From the NCBI GenBank assembly GCA_030063045.1, contig JAQSEB010000040.1, positions 558,001-622,000 of the forward strand: a stretch of 64,000 nucleotides of DNA, in the 5' to 3' direction. This DNA comes from Pratylenchus scribneri. Taxonomy: Eukaryota > Nematoda > Chromadorea > Rhabditida > Pratylenchidae. Below the pieces are notes generated by a model. The model did not search any database and was not told the DNA's origin. It saw only the letters and a program-made list of their open reading frames with translations. The translations under genes were made by a program, and so were the position numbers. This document shows, in pieces, positions 21,878 to 32,355 of the stretch (its first letter is position 1; the number at the start of each line of letters is the position of its first letter).

Positions 21878-24800
21878 GGCCAAAACCATTCATTGAGGCC
21901 CGTGGCTTCTCCTCCCTGCCTCGCTTGATTCGCCACACTATTTGGGTGCTTCGTTTCATCAGCCTTCTTCGCCCTTCCCTGGCTAAGGTCTCAAAGCATG
22001 GACCCTTTACTGCCTGCGACTATTTGAAGGCTCGCCACACCCTAATTCAGCTGGATCAACGCCACTTTTTTGCCAACTTCACTAGCCATCCAACCATCAT
22101 CAATGACGACGGATTAATCTGCATTAAGACTCGCCTCACTTACTGCAACGGTGAGGATGGGATGGCACATCCAGTATTGTTGGAACGGCATTCTTGGCTC
22201 ACTCGCCTCATCGTTTTGGACATCCACGCACACCTCAAACATGCTGGACCCGACTGGACACTCACCAAATTCCTTTCCAGCTATTGGATGCCAAAGGCGA
22301 AACGAACCATCACCCATATTCTTTCCAGCTGCTTGAACTGCAAACGACTCAAAACCCAACCATTTGCGAGGCCGGAAATGCCGCCACTTCCGGCTATGCG
22401 AGTCCGTCCTCTTCGCCCCTTCGAATACGTCGGCTTGGACTTTCTTGGGCCAATTGCCAGCCGATCAGAGGGCCATCAAGGCATTCAACCCACTCCGATC
22501 AAAACTTGGGTGCTGATCATCGCATGCTTGGTCACACGTGCCATCTACTTGGAGCCTACTCGGGATCAATCGGCACCAACCTTCATCAATGTCCTTCGCC
22601 GCTTCTTCGCCCGTAGAGGCAGGCCTCGTCGCATTATTAGCGACAATGCACCAACCTTCGTTCAATCCAGCAAGGCTCTCTACATTCTGAGCAGCGAGGG
22701 GGCCACAACTCCACATTTGGCTTCGCAAGGCACTCGATGGGATTTCATCCCAGCCTACAGTCCGTGGATGGGAGCAACCTACGAACGGCTGATTGGATTG
22801 GTCAAAAACTGCCTCCGTCGCACCATCGGACGGCGAATTCTGGACTACGATGAGCTCTCCACCCTCTTAGCTGAAATTGAAGCTTCCGTCAACAGTCGGC
22901 CCATCACATGGGTCTCAGATTCGGCTGATGGCCCAATGCCACTCACTCCGGCACACTTCCTTCACAACGGTGCATCGACCGACATCGACGCCACAGCCAG
23001 GGAAATCGACTTGGATGACCCCAACTTGTCCAGCCCAGAAAAGCTGGCTGGATTGTGGCAAGCTTACCGAGAAGCTTCCGACCACTTCTGGAATCGGTGG
23101 TCCAGTGATTATCTGCTCGCCATCCGCGAAAGAGCAGGATGGACCCACAAGGATCCTCGCCTCTCGTCCCATTCAACGCCAAAAATCGGAGATGTCGTGC
23201 TAATCCAGGAGGAACTTCGCCCAAAACATCTTTGGCCCTTAGGGCGCATTCTTTCGGTCCAAGGTGATCCGCCTCGCAGCGTGGAACTTCGCCTCTCACG
23301 GGACAAGAACGGCCACATCCGAACATGCATTCAACCAGTCAACCGCATTTGCCCCCTGGAAACCGCACCTTTGCCTTCAATTCCGGAAGAGGCAATTCCG
23401 GAAGCAACTTCGGTACAACCACAACAAGCCACTCGTTCCATACGGAACCGCTACCAGCAACAATTTCGGCCGCCTACACCTCCGCCACCAAAAGAAGTGC
23501 CATCGACTGAAGGGAAGCGAATACGAAAGAAAAAGGTGATCTTCGACCCATCGGTCACCATGCTTCTCATCGCCTTTGCCTGCCTACTCATTCCGGTGGC
23601 CTCAACATGGCCCTTTGCGCCCAAATCAGACTCAGCGGAACTGCACTGCACGGATTGCCTGCTGAATTGCACAAAAAGAGGCGTAACAGTTTCGGCTCCA
23701 TCCCATATCCAGAAAATGGAAGTATGCTGCCTACAAGACTGCCGCAGTCGTGCTTCATCTGTGCCTTTCACCTTCGAACTGCCCGAAGATGTGTTGGTAA
23801 TTGACTACAAATGTGAGGCTTTCTTTTGGGAAAGCGCCTCCAGGCAATTCCACGTCGCCACTACCTGTCCAGCAATTGACAGCTGCGAACTTTTCGACTG
23901 CTGGTTCTGCATGGACCATCTTCAAAACCCGACTTGCAACAAGCAATGGGCCACTGTGCTCTATTTGGCCCTTTCTGGCATTTCCTTCATCATTCTCGGC
24001 TGCCTTTTTGCCATCTTCATGTCGGCCAGAGCTGCGGCTCGCTTTCTGCGTGATTTGATAACCGCCACCCTTTGCCTTCCACTTCGCCTCCTCTTTTGGA
24101 TCATCGGTCGCCCATGGACTCAATACGAGGAGCAGCGAGTGGCCCAACGAGTTCGATCAACATCAAGGCGTGCAGCCCACACCGTCCGAAGAAGCGTGAG
24201 AATCGCCAGAACTCGGCTGAGGCAAATGACCGGCTCATTCCTGGTTGCCCTTATGCTCAGCTCCATTAACACAGCGAGTGGCGACACAATTTCCATCATA
24301 AGCCATTCAGAAAGTTGCAAGCGAGGAGAATTAGGCATCGAATGCTCTATCACAACTGCCACGACGCTTACCTTGCTGCCAGCCGGCCAAACTAACACTC
24401 TGCTAGTCCGGGATGAGCATGGCATCGTTTTGGCTACGCTCACTCTTCGCCTCGTCTCACTAACACTCGACTGCCATCCCAAAACCGAGGCCTGGCTACG
24501 CAGCTATAATATGGAAAGTTTGGCGGTAAAAAGATGCCCAAAGGCTGGCTCATGCCGTGGCAATTATTGCTCAGAAGTTCGACCAGAAACTCCTATCCCA
24601 GAATTGAAGACAGTCAACGATGTTCCAGGAAACAGTTACTGCGTGGATTCCACTTCCTTCTGGGGCAATGACTGTGCCCTTCCAGCCTCTGCCTGTCTCT
24701 TTTACAGGAACTTCATTCGACCAACCAGCTCCGACCCATTCGAGCTGTTCAGCTGCCCAGGCTGGTCTACCCGTCTCATCGTTCAGCTAACTTTGGAGGC

Positions 24801-25905
24801 CAACAATGGCCAACGCCAATCGGCAAAAATGGCACTTCATCCTGGCCTTTCATCCAAATGGGGGAATTTGACGTTAACCCCTTTGGCCATTTCTTTGCCC
24901 CCTATGCCCGTTTTGGACTCCAAATTTGTCACCGACGGACGCTCTGTGGCCATTACCGACCGAATTCCACTGGATTTGGCTTGCCCAACACGAGAAGATG
25001 CTCGCCTACTCAATTGTACCATTGCCACCAGCGCCTGCCCGGAATGCTTCCCCAATCATGCTGAAGGCACCGTGGATTGCTCTTGTCGGCATCTCAACCT
25101 GGACGACCTCTTGGCTTCACCTGACTCGAGATTGCCTCTAGACATCGCCAAAATCCATTTGAGAAATGAGGAGTCAGCGGTCTTCGCCCAGCATCCATAT
25201 TCTCCAGTACAACTGCACATCGCCATGCATAACCTATCATTAACCATGGAATTCCGCGACTCCAAGTGCTGGCTGATTCCCCAAAAACTTGTTGGCTGCT
25301 ACCGCTGTTCGACCGGCGCACAACTCGACTACATTTGCCACAGCGACCACGGCAATCCATTGGCAAAAGTAGAATGTGCCGATGGAACCCTTTTTGCGGC
25401 GCATTGTGCAGTCAACGGGTCAGCAAACACCATTATTTTGCCCTTCGACCACTATTCAATCAATACCGAATGCTTAGTGGATTGTCCAGCCGGCGAAACC
25501 CACTTCCAGCTCAAAGGCACGCTTTACTTCATTCCACTGCGCAACCGGTTCTCCGCCCACCAGCACACGTCGGGCAAACTCACAACGGATCCGGAACCCA
25601 GCCAACCATGGTTCGACTTTTCGAACCCTTGGGCCATGCTTTATGCCCATCTCTACTTCGTTTTGGCCATTCTCGTCTTTGCCTTTCTGCTCATTCGCCT
25701 TCTTCCCTTCATCATTCGTCAATTGCCCATCTTCAGAGCCTATCGTCTTCTGGCCCACTTCGCCATTCTCCTTTGTTTGATTGGCTCAACCATGGCTATC
25801 AACGCTCCAACTTCCTCGATCAACGGCCATGACATTGATGGCTTCTTCAATCCCCTTGCCGGGGGGAGGCTGTCGCAAATGCCATTTGCGAAGAGGATTG
25901 AATAA
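21742..25905 (+). CDS. Integrase and envelope-like glycoprotein of BEL/Pao element 2
   Basis: Frame from ATG 21742 to TAA 25905, 1387 aa, overlapping the previous frame by 136 bp in -1 register. The ATG lies exactly where the polyprotein frame should continue, so it may not be an independent start. Integrase zinc site at about 150-205 (HAHLKH, CLNCKR), catalytic D233, D301, E348. Basic C-terminal integrase tail to about 600. Then a signal-like segment near 605, a Cys-rich part, a membrane segment near 736, an arginine-rich stretch, another hydrophobic segment near 830, and a long Cys-rich ectodomain (850-1290; e.g. WGNDCALPASACLFYR) with several N-glycosylation sites and a membrane anchor near 1302. 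The pattern resembles the phlebovirus G2 (class II fusion) domain known in nematode BEL elements; that is inferred. The last 11 codons lie inside the 3' LTR. Confidence 0.92.
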   Translation: MWWNGPTWLSGHSSEWPDELSFSPSATESEETCAFAVHQAETVQLGPKPFIEARGFSSLPRLIRHTIWVLRFISLLRPSLAKVSKHGPFTACDYLKARHTLIQLDQRHFFANFTSHPTIINDDGLICIKTRLTYCNGEDGMAHPVLLERHSWLTRLIVLDIHAHLKHAGPDWTLTKFLSSYWMPKAKRTITHILSSCLNCKRLKTQPFARPEMPPLPAMRVRPLRPFEYVGLDFLGPIASRSEGHQGIQPTPIKTWVLIIACLVTRAIYLEPTRDQSAPTFINVLRRFFARRGRPRRIISDNAPTFVQSSKALYILSSEGATTPHLASQGTRWDFIPAYSPWMGATYERLIGLVKNCLRRTIGRRILDYDELSTLLAEIEASVNSRPITWVSDSADGPMPLTPAHFLHNGASTDIDATAREIDLDDPNLSSPEKLAGLWQAYREASDHFWNRWSSDYLLAIRERAGWTHKDPRLSSHSTPKIGDVVLIQEELRPKHLWPLGRILSVQGDPPRSVELRLSRDKNGHIRTCIQPVNRICPLETAPLPSIPEEAIPEATSVQPQQATRSIRNRYQQQFRPPTPPPPKEVPSTEGKRIRKKKVIFDPSVTMLLIAFACLLIPVASTWPFAPKSDSAELHCTDCLLNCTKRGVTVSAPSHIQKMEVCCLQDCRSRASSVPFTFELPEDVLVIDYKCEAFFWESASRQFHVATTCPAIDSCELFDCWFCMDHLQNPTCNKQWATVLYLALSGISFIILGCLFAIFMSARAAARFLRDLITATLCLPLRLLFWIIGRPWTQYEEQRVAQRVRSTSRRAAHTVRRSVRIARTRLRQMTGSFLVALMLSSINTASGDTISIISHSESCKRGELGIECSITTATTLTLLPAGQTNTLLVRDEHGIVLATLTLRLVSLTLDCHPKTEAWLRSYNMESLAVKRCPKAGSCRGNYCSEVRPETPIPELKTVNDVPGNSYCVDSTSFWGNDCALPASACLFYRNFIRPTSSDPFELFSCPGWSTRLIVQLTLEANNGQRQSAKMALHPGLSSKWGNLTLTPLAISLPPMPVLDSKFVTDGRSVAITDRIPLDLACPTREDARLLNCTIATSACPECFPNHAEGTVDCSCRHLNLDDLLASPDSRLPLDIAKIHLRNEESAVFAQHPYSPVQLHIAMHNLSLTMEFRDSKCWLIPQKLVGCYRCSTGAQLDYICHSDHGNPLAKVECADGTLFAAHCAVNGSANTIILPFDHYSINTECLVDCPAGETHFQLKGTLYFIPLRNRFSAHQHTSGKLTTDPEPSQPWFDFSNPWAMLYAHLYFVLAILVFAFLLIRLLPFIIRQLPIFRAYRLLAHFAILLCLIGSTMAINAPTSSINGHDIDGFFNPLAGGRLSQMPFAKRIE
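25861..25869 (+). other. Polypurine tract
   Basis: GGGGGGAGG ends one base before the 3' LTR, where the plus-strand primer is expected. It also lies inside the envelope reading frame (AGGRL). Confidence 0.8.
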
Positions 25906-26483
25906 ATTGGGAAATGGGGAAGAATGGATAAAATTGGATTTTTATGGATGAATTTGATTAATAATTTTTATATTTTTTATCCTTCATATTCCCCTGGCCC
26001 ATCCCCTTCATTCTTTCTTGATTTCCACTCATTTTGTCCACTCTTGACCCTTCCTTATCATATTACTCCAATTATCTTGCCCCATTTAATTTTCATATTT
26101 TCCCTTATTTTTTGACCTTTTTCTCATCACTGGCCTTTTGGCCATCATCGATTGCCCCGCCCATTTCTAAGCCTATTTTTTATTCCCCCACACCTATTTT
26201 TTTCTCTTGCGATTTTTACTACCACCTTGCGAACTTTTCCATCCAATTTACCAGCCAATTTTTCCACACATTTTATTCGGAAAATAAACTCTTCTTTCTT
26301 GCCTTTGAATTTGGAGTAATTGGTAAATTGTGCCGCAAGTCCAACACCTCAACCTAGTTGAATTTTCCCTTGGGCAATTTTCTTCATTGCCACCCTTCGC
26401 CTTCCCAACACTTGGAATTTTTGCCCCTTGGCCCTTTCCTCACATTAGAGGAGCAAACAACAAACTTTGGGTTGTTTGCAACA
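25871..26483 (+). repeat. 3' LTR of BEL/Pao element 2
   Basis: 613 bp, matching the 5' LTR in length and in every stretch compared. It contains the envelope stop codon at 25903-25905. Confidence 0.96.
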
Positions 26484-26488
26484 CAAAT
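26484..26488. other. Target-site duplication, right (CAAAT)
   Basis: CAAAT after the 3' LTR equals 16510-16514. Confidence 0.9.
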
Positions 26489-26614
26489 TTGAGGGAAACA
26501 ATAATTGGGATATGACAATGGATGGATGGATGGATGGAGAAAATGTGAGGAACAATACACAAAACAATGTTTGGGGATGAGACTTTGTGTTTATCTTCTT
26601 TCTTCTTATTTGTT

Positions 26615-28157
26615 TTATTTGATGCTCCGGCCTTGGATGTGCTGCTTAATTGATTGGAGAACTGAAAAAGGAATAGGAAATTATTAAATTAATATAAATA
26701 ATTTCTAAATTCTTACCTGATTGTATGCTGGGACGTTTATCGGCATTTGCACTCCACACATCTTTGGTCACTAGGTCGGCAAATTCCTTGGGCACTATGC
26801 TGCTGAAGTTGAGCCGCTCGCCTTTCATCACCTTAAAAAATTATGGGAATTAAAAAGTAACAAAAGCTAATTAAATTAACATACCTTCATGGCCACCTCG
26901 TTGTTGTTCGGAATGTGTGCGTACGGGGTCTTGCCACCATTTTCGAATATTTCCCAGCTGAGGATGCCAAAGGCCCAAACGTCCGTCTTTTTGCTGCAGA
27001 TCCACTCCTTCATCGTCTCTGGTGCAAGCCATTTGATCGGTAGCCGCTGGTTCGTGTCCAATTTGATGCTTCGCTTCCCGTTTGTCAGCTCCCGGGCCAG
27101 TCCAAAGTCTGCGATCTTCACCTAAAAATCATCAAATTTAATATTACCATCCCTGTTCCCAACAATTTAACAGACCTTATTTTCGTGGAACAGGCAATTT
27201 CGGGCGGCAATATCGCAATGTATGACGTTCATGTCGTGCAGATGGGCCAATCCCGCCGCGGCTCCCATGCACATAAATATTTTTCCATTTATGCCCCTCG
27301 TGTGCTCCTGCAAAAAGTCCTTGAGCGCTCCTTTGGTGGCCAGTTCCATGATGATCATCAGCGGTTCCTCTCCAACAGCAACACCTGAAAAAAATATTTA
27401 TTAGAGAAACAAATTTATAATCATCCAAATTCACTTACCCTGGAATTGTATGACGTTATGGTGGTCCAATTTGCGCATTATCCGGGCCTCGTTCATGAAT
27501 TCCTTGATCTGCTCTTTTGTGCATTTGTCCAGCGTGGCGGCTTCCTTGATTGCGACATTGACTTTTTCTCCACTCTGCTTCGTATGGACTCCTCTGCGAA
27601 CAATGCCGAACGCGCCACTGCCCAGTTTGCTCCCAGCCTCGATTGACTAAAAAATATGAAAATGAGCCTTGGATTAGCAATTTCAAAACTTACAGAATGC
27701 GCCAGCTCCCATGGTTTCCTGCCAATTCCTGTTACGAGCACGACCTGCGATCCCTGAAAAATAAAAGAGTACATTTTCTATAATAAAACATTAATAAAAG
27801 AGCCCACCTGGCAAACCGGATCCTTCCTCCGCTGATGAACTTCAATGAATTCCCTGATTGTTTTGAAGCCGTTCTCCAGTTTTGGGTCCAACGCCAGTAG
27901 TCCGCCTTTTGCTTCTCTGAAGATGTAATGTTTCGGTTGTCCTTTGTAGATGACAGAGAGCACAAATGATCGCTTGTCGCCGGCATTCTCTTCGGATTTG
28001 CGCACGAGGAAGTCTCCATTTTGTCTGAGCATTGTGACAGCGTCTTCTCTGGGTAGCTGAAAATAAGAGGGAATTTGGCTTTGAAAATTAAGAAAATCTC
28101 ACTCACCAAACCATGATAAAATTTGAGTTGCCACAGCTCCTTGTCGGTTTCTGGCAT
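26615..28157 (-). CDS. SH2-domain non-receptor tyrosine kinase (Fer/Fps-like)
   Basis: Eight exons on the minus strand: 28157-28107, 28056-27808, 27753-27694, 27646-27439, 27384-27176, 27121-26885, 26831-26717, 26661-26615; 1176 bp, 391 aa. The SH2 domain covers about residues 12-105 with the FLVRKS phosphotyrosine-binding motif. The kinase domain covers about 121-380: glycine loop GSGAFG (129-134), lysine K154 in VAIK, catalytic loop HCDIAARN (245-252), DFG (264-266), LAPE and DVWAFG motifs. The layout (SH2 then kinase, no F-BAR) and the length match the compact Fer-like kinases expanded in nematodes, many with male-germline roles. HRD is changed to HCD and there is no tyrosine between DFG and APE. 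AATAAA overlaps the stop. The 3' end is 132 bp from the BEL/Pao insertion. Confidence 0.93.
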
Positions 28158-28485
28158 TGTCGTCGATTGGCGGCTTGATGGTGCAGACGGGAATAGTTTC
28201 TGTGTTGTGTTGCAGCAAGACCTTGGTTGAGTTGTTCTGAATTCTAGGTTAAAATTACTGCCGCTTTTATACTAATATTTCAGCAGCAAACAGCAATCGT
28301 TTACTGTCACTACCGTAACACTGTAACAATGATGGTAGATATAGTAAAACTTTTGTAGTTTTTTTTTCCATGTATAGTGATTTTAACTTATTAGAGATTA
28401 ATTCTCTAACATTTACTCTCTTATTTTGTATTACCCTTTCCTTATTATTAGTGTCTAGCCTTATACAACCTAAAATTACGAACGC
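28158..28485. other. Upstream region of the SH2-kinase gene
   Basis: Holds the presumed minus-strand promoter. No distinct motif was recognised. Confidence 0.4.
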
Positions 28486-29575
28486 AAAAATAACAAAATC
28501 AGAATTGGGTAACACAAAAAATCAGAAATATATAAAAACAAAAAAATCGGAATCAAGCAAAAACACAAAAAAATCAGAGGGCAAAAATACAAAAAATCAG
28601 GACAAAGCACAAAAATCAGAATTAGGCAAAAACACAAAAAAATCAGAATTGGACAAAACACAAAAAGCAGAATTAGGCAAAAACACAAAAAATCATTGGG
28701 CAAAAATACAAAAAATCAGAATTGGGCAAAACACAAAAAATCAGAATTGAGCAAAACACAAAAAATCAGAATTGGACAAAACACAAAAAATCAGAATTAG
28801 GCAAAAACACAAAAAATCAGAATTGGACAAAACACAAAAAATCAGAATTAGGCAAAAACACAAAAAATCAGAATTGAGCAAAAAATACAAAAAATCAGAA
28901 TTGGGCAAAAACAAAAAAATCAGAATTGGAAACACAAAAAATCAGAATTAGGCAAAAACACAAAAAATCAGAATTGGACAAAACACAAAAAATCAGAATT
29001 AGGCAAAAACACAAAAAATCAGAATTGAGCAAAAAATACAAAAAATCAGAATTGGGCAAAAACACAAAAAATCAGAATTGGGCAAAAAATACAAAAAATC
29101 AGAATTGGGCAAAAAATACAAAAAATCAGAATTGGCAAAACACAAAAAATCAGAATTGGGCAAAAAATACAAAAAATCAGAATTGGGCGAAACACAAAAA
29201 ATCAGAATTGGACAAAACACAAAAAAATCAGAATTAGGCAAAAAAACAAAAAGTCAGAATTGGGCAAAACACAAAAAATCAGAATTGGCAAAACACAAAA
29301 AATCAGAATTGGGCAAAAAATACAAAAAATCAAAATTGGGCGAAACACACAAAATCAGAATTGGGCAAAAAATACAGAAAATCAGAATTGGGCAAAAAAT
29401 ACAAAAAATCAGAATTGGCAAAACACAAAAAATCAGAATTGGGCAAAAAATACAAAAAATCAGAATTGGGCGAAACACAAAAAATCAGAATTGGACAAAA
29501 CACAAAAAATCAGAATTAGGCAAAAAAACAAAAAGTCAGAATTGGGCAAAACACAAAAAATTAGAATAGTTAAAA
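28486..29575. repeat. 1.1-kb minisatellite, same family as 14.3 kb
   Basis: About 42 tandem units of 24-27 bp of the type ACACAAAAAATCAGAATTGG plus GCAAA, with ATTAGGC, ATTGGAC and ATTGAGC variants. A block of several variants recurs (29.15-29.27 vs 29.44-29.56 kb), showing multi-unit duplication. Confidence 0.97.
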
Positions 29576-30215
29576 ACATGCTTAAAAATTGATAATCAAT
29601 GGATTGTTTTCTGAGCTTTGAATAATTTTCATTGCCAAATTAATTAATCCCACTTTGACGATTGTACTATTTGATGTTGCCTTTAGCTTCAAACAAAACA
29701 TCAGAGTCAATATTTCTTTTTCACCCTGTTTTTGTTGCCCTTTTCTGCTGTCATCGAAAAAAACAATAATAGGCGAGACAAATGGCGGCAGAATTCAATG
29801 GTACAGAGTACGACAATAAAGAAATATCAGCAATTAATTAGTAAAATTAATAAATTTTAAAAATAAAAATTTCATTCATTATGAAAAACTTCGAAAAAAT
29901 TTTATTTCAGAATTTTTAATTATTTTTCTCTTAAATTTTTTATTATTTTACTTTTTCAATTCATAAAATTGAGCAAAATCGAGAGATTTTTTTGTAGAAT
30001 TGAGCAATTATATTTATGAAAAAAATAATTAAAATTGGTTTTTTTAATTAAAAAATAAAATTTAATAAAAATTATAATTTATTTCTTTATTAAAATTTAT
30101 AATTTTAATGAAACATTTAATATTGGTTCAAACTACAAAGTTTCATTCATTCTACATAATTAGAAACAAATTTCGAACATTTATTTTATATTTTCTGCTA
30201 TAAAAAAATATTTTA
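29576..30215. other. Intergenic, nothing recognised
   Basis: AT-rich, no conserved coding frame or structured repeat seen. Confidence 0.5.
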
Positions 30216-30490
30216 AGGGGAAATTCCGGATCTTTCCCCGTTCCAAAAATTAATAAAAACGAGGGACCATCCCCTAATAATTACTCCCTGCTGTTTAAAT
30301 TTCTCACTGGTTAATAAGGATTGAGGCTAGAAAAAATTGAATGGGAAGCAGGCGAAGGCAGCAGCCCATTCAGCTCAATACACTCTCTCTTCCATTTATT
30401 TTTATTCTCTGCAAGCTTCCTTTGTCAATGGAGAAAAGGGCATTTTCCTCACAAATAGCAGCATAAAAAAACTCAAAAGCAATAAAATTT
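30216..30490. repeat. Duplicated non-coding block, copy 1
   Basis: Begins with a hairpin-like AAGGGGAAATTCCGG followed by ATCTTTCCCCGTTCC and a CCAAAAATTA box. Similar to 30800-31080 over about 270 bp, with a nearly unchanged first 38 bp and looser similarity after it (CACTGGTTA, ATTGAG, GAATGGGAAGCAG, TTCCATTTATTTTT). Function unknown. Confidence 0.7.
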
Positions 30491-30799
30491 CTCCTTTTTT
30501 ACCTCTAAAATTTTATAATATTTTGAACATTTTTAAGGGAAATTATTTTTCTTTTTTTCTTTTTAAAAAAGGACGAAGTCGAGATAATATTTGGTAGAAT
30601 TAATTATATTACATACAAAATAAAATTTAATTTAATTTTATATTAAATTTGAAAAAAATATTGAAATCAAAAGAAATATTTAGGAAATTTATGAACATCG
30701 ATGCTATCTATAAAAATTATAACAAAAATTTCTTTATTAAAGTTCAATTTTAATGCATAAAAATTAATTGAAATTGCCACATTTTTTAATTCAAATATT

Positions 30800-31080
30800 A
30801 ATCTTAAGGGGAAATTCCGGATCTTTCCCCGTTCCAAAAATTATAAATAAGTCCAAATAGGGGACCATCTCATAAAAAATGGTAACACTTCTGCTTTTCA
30901 CTGGTTATGGATTGAGCTGGAAAAAAATGAATGGGAAGCAGTCGAATTGGGGCAGCAGGCAATTTAGTTCAATGCACTCTTTTCCATTTATTTTTCTTCT
31001 CTGCAATTGGTGAAAGGGAGAAAAGGGAAAAGTATGCTTTACCCACAAAATAGCTTCATATAAAAATTAACTCAAAAAAT
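30800..31080. repeat. Duplicated non-coding block, copy 2
   Basis: Second copy of the block at 30216-30490, 590 bp downstream in the same orientation. The stem GGGGAAA/TTTCCCC is kept. Confidence 0.7.
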
Positions 31081-31579
31081 GAAATATTTATTTTTTATAT
31101 CTCATATTTTAGAATATTTTGACACATTTGGAAGGAAAATTTCATTATCAAATATTTTGATGAACCCTTTTCATTAATTTTACTAAAAAAATTTACGAGA
31201 AAAGAATTGCTTATTTGCAATTTTTTTGATTAAATTTATATTTATGTTTTTATGAATTTGGATAATTATTTTTATCTATTTAATTCTGAATTGGTGAAAT
31301 GAAATTTGCATACGAATTTCGAATATAAAATTAATTTCAATTCAAGTTAAAATTTGTTTTAAATTTATTAAATTAAAATATTACAATTGCATAGCTCCGA
31401 TTGGACTGAATTGACCATATTATGGAATTAATGAATTTTTGATAATGCAAAAGTTATAGCCAAAAAAAAAAGAAAAATAGGCCAAATTCATTGCCAACAA
31501 AAACTTTCCTTCAAATTGTTTTTGGTCTATCATTTTCATTTTGGAATCAATTGGGAAAAGTGAAGCTCTCTCCTTAGGG

Positions 31580-31690
31580 TCATCAGAATTAGGGTTAGGG
31601 TTATGTAGGATCATTCAAGGATAGGAATCATTCCAGCTAACCCCTAATGATCCTAACCCTAATCATGATAACCCAAATGGGTGACCCTTC
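31580..31690. repeat. Short foldback sequence
   Basis: Inverted arms around ATTAGGGTTAGG ... CCTAACCCTAAT with AGGATCATT on one side and AATGATCCT on the other. Resembles the foldback at 56281-56470 in its AGGGTTAG arms. Confidence 0.5.
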
Positions 31691-32059
31691 ACCTTTCATA
31701 CCGTAAAGTCTATAATTAATTACCCAATTAGGTAAGAGCTTAATCTTTAATCCAATGGTAAAAAATTCTATTAAAATATTTTTTCCTCCTTCTGCTTTTT
31801 AGCCTTTTTTATTTCGAAATGTTTAAAAGATCAATTCTACTCAATGTGGAGAAAGTGGATTGCTCCAACTTTATTCTATATTTAAGCGTCCAAAACAACC
31901 CGCAGCTGCACAAGAAAAGTTGTCGCTTTTTGCTTTATTCTGCGGTCAAAATGTGGTTGATGACTCATCAGCTTTTTTGCATTGCCATTTTGTTTTGTTG
32001 AAAAATGGACTTACCTTCTCCATGTTGAAATAGTCATGTCCATTTTTCTATAAATTGTT

Positions 32060-32340
32060 GCTTAATGGAAGCACCTTTTAATATACCTAAATTCTCTATT
32101 AGAAGCCCATGGGCTTATAAATTTTAAAGACTCTCTAGGATGGGCTTCTATTAGAGGGTGCCCATATAAATTTCGTAGATACTCTGAGGTCGAGATTTTT
32201 CTAATTTTTTTTTTGACAAAAAAATGTTTATTTCGGCTTAATTTCTCCAAAAATTGAATTTTTTGACATGAATTTTTGATGGGGTTGGCTTCTATTAGAG
32301 AGTGGGCTTTTACTAGAGTAGTTTTCTAATAAAGAAAATA
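32060..32340. repeat. Dispersed repeat with TTCTATTAGA words
   Basis: Repeated words such as GGGCTTCTATTAGAG and AGAAGCCCATGGGCTTATAA. A shorter related stretch (TAGAAGCCCTTAGGCTTATAA) lies at 43660-43720 inside the LOTUS-Tudor gene. Class not determined. Confidence 0.4.
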
Positions 32341-32355
32341 CGGTATCAATAAAAC

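Larger units (their letters stand above)
16515..26483 (+). mobile_element. Complete BEL/Pao LTR retrotransposon 2 with envelope-like region
   Basis: 9969-bp element with 613-bp LTRs (TGTCGC to GCAACA), CAAAT target duplication, primer-binding site, polypurine tract and two overlapping frames for Gag-protease-RT-RNase H and integrase-envelope. The LTRs have equal length and every part compared matches, so insertion looks recent. Its GC content and codon use are clearly higher in GC than the AT-rich host genes. It lies between the palindrome and the 3' end of the SH2-kinase gene (132 bp beyond that stop). It differs in sequence from element 1, so two BEL/Pao families occur within 26 kb. Confidence 0.96.

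Noticed and set aside
30337..30597. 86-codon open frame
   Set aside because: Lies in the duplicated non-coding block, and the second copy does not keep the frame.
31580..31690. Telomere-like AGGGTTAGGG words
   Set aside because: Only a few copies, arranged as an inverted repeat; nematode telomeres are usually TTAGGC arrays.
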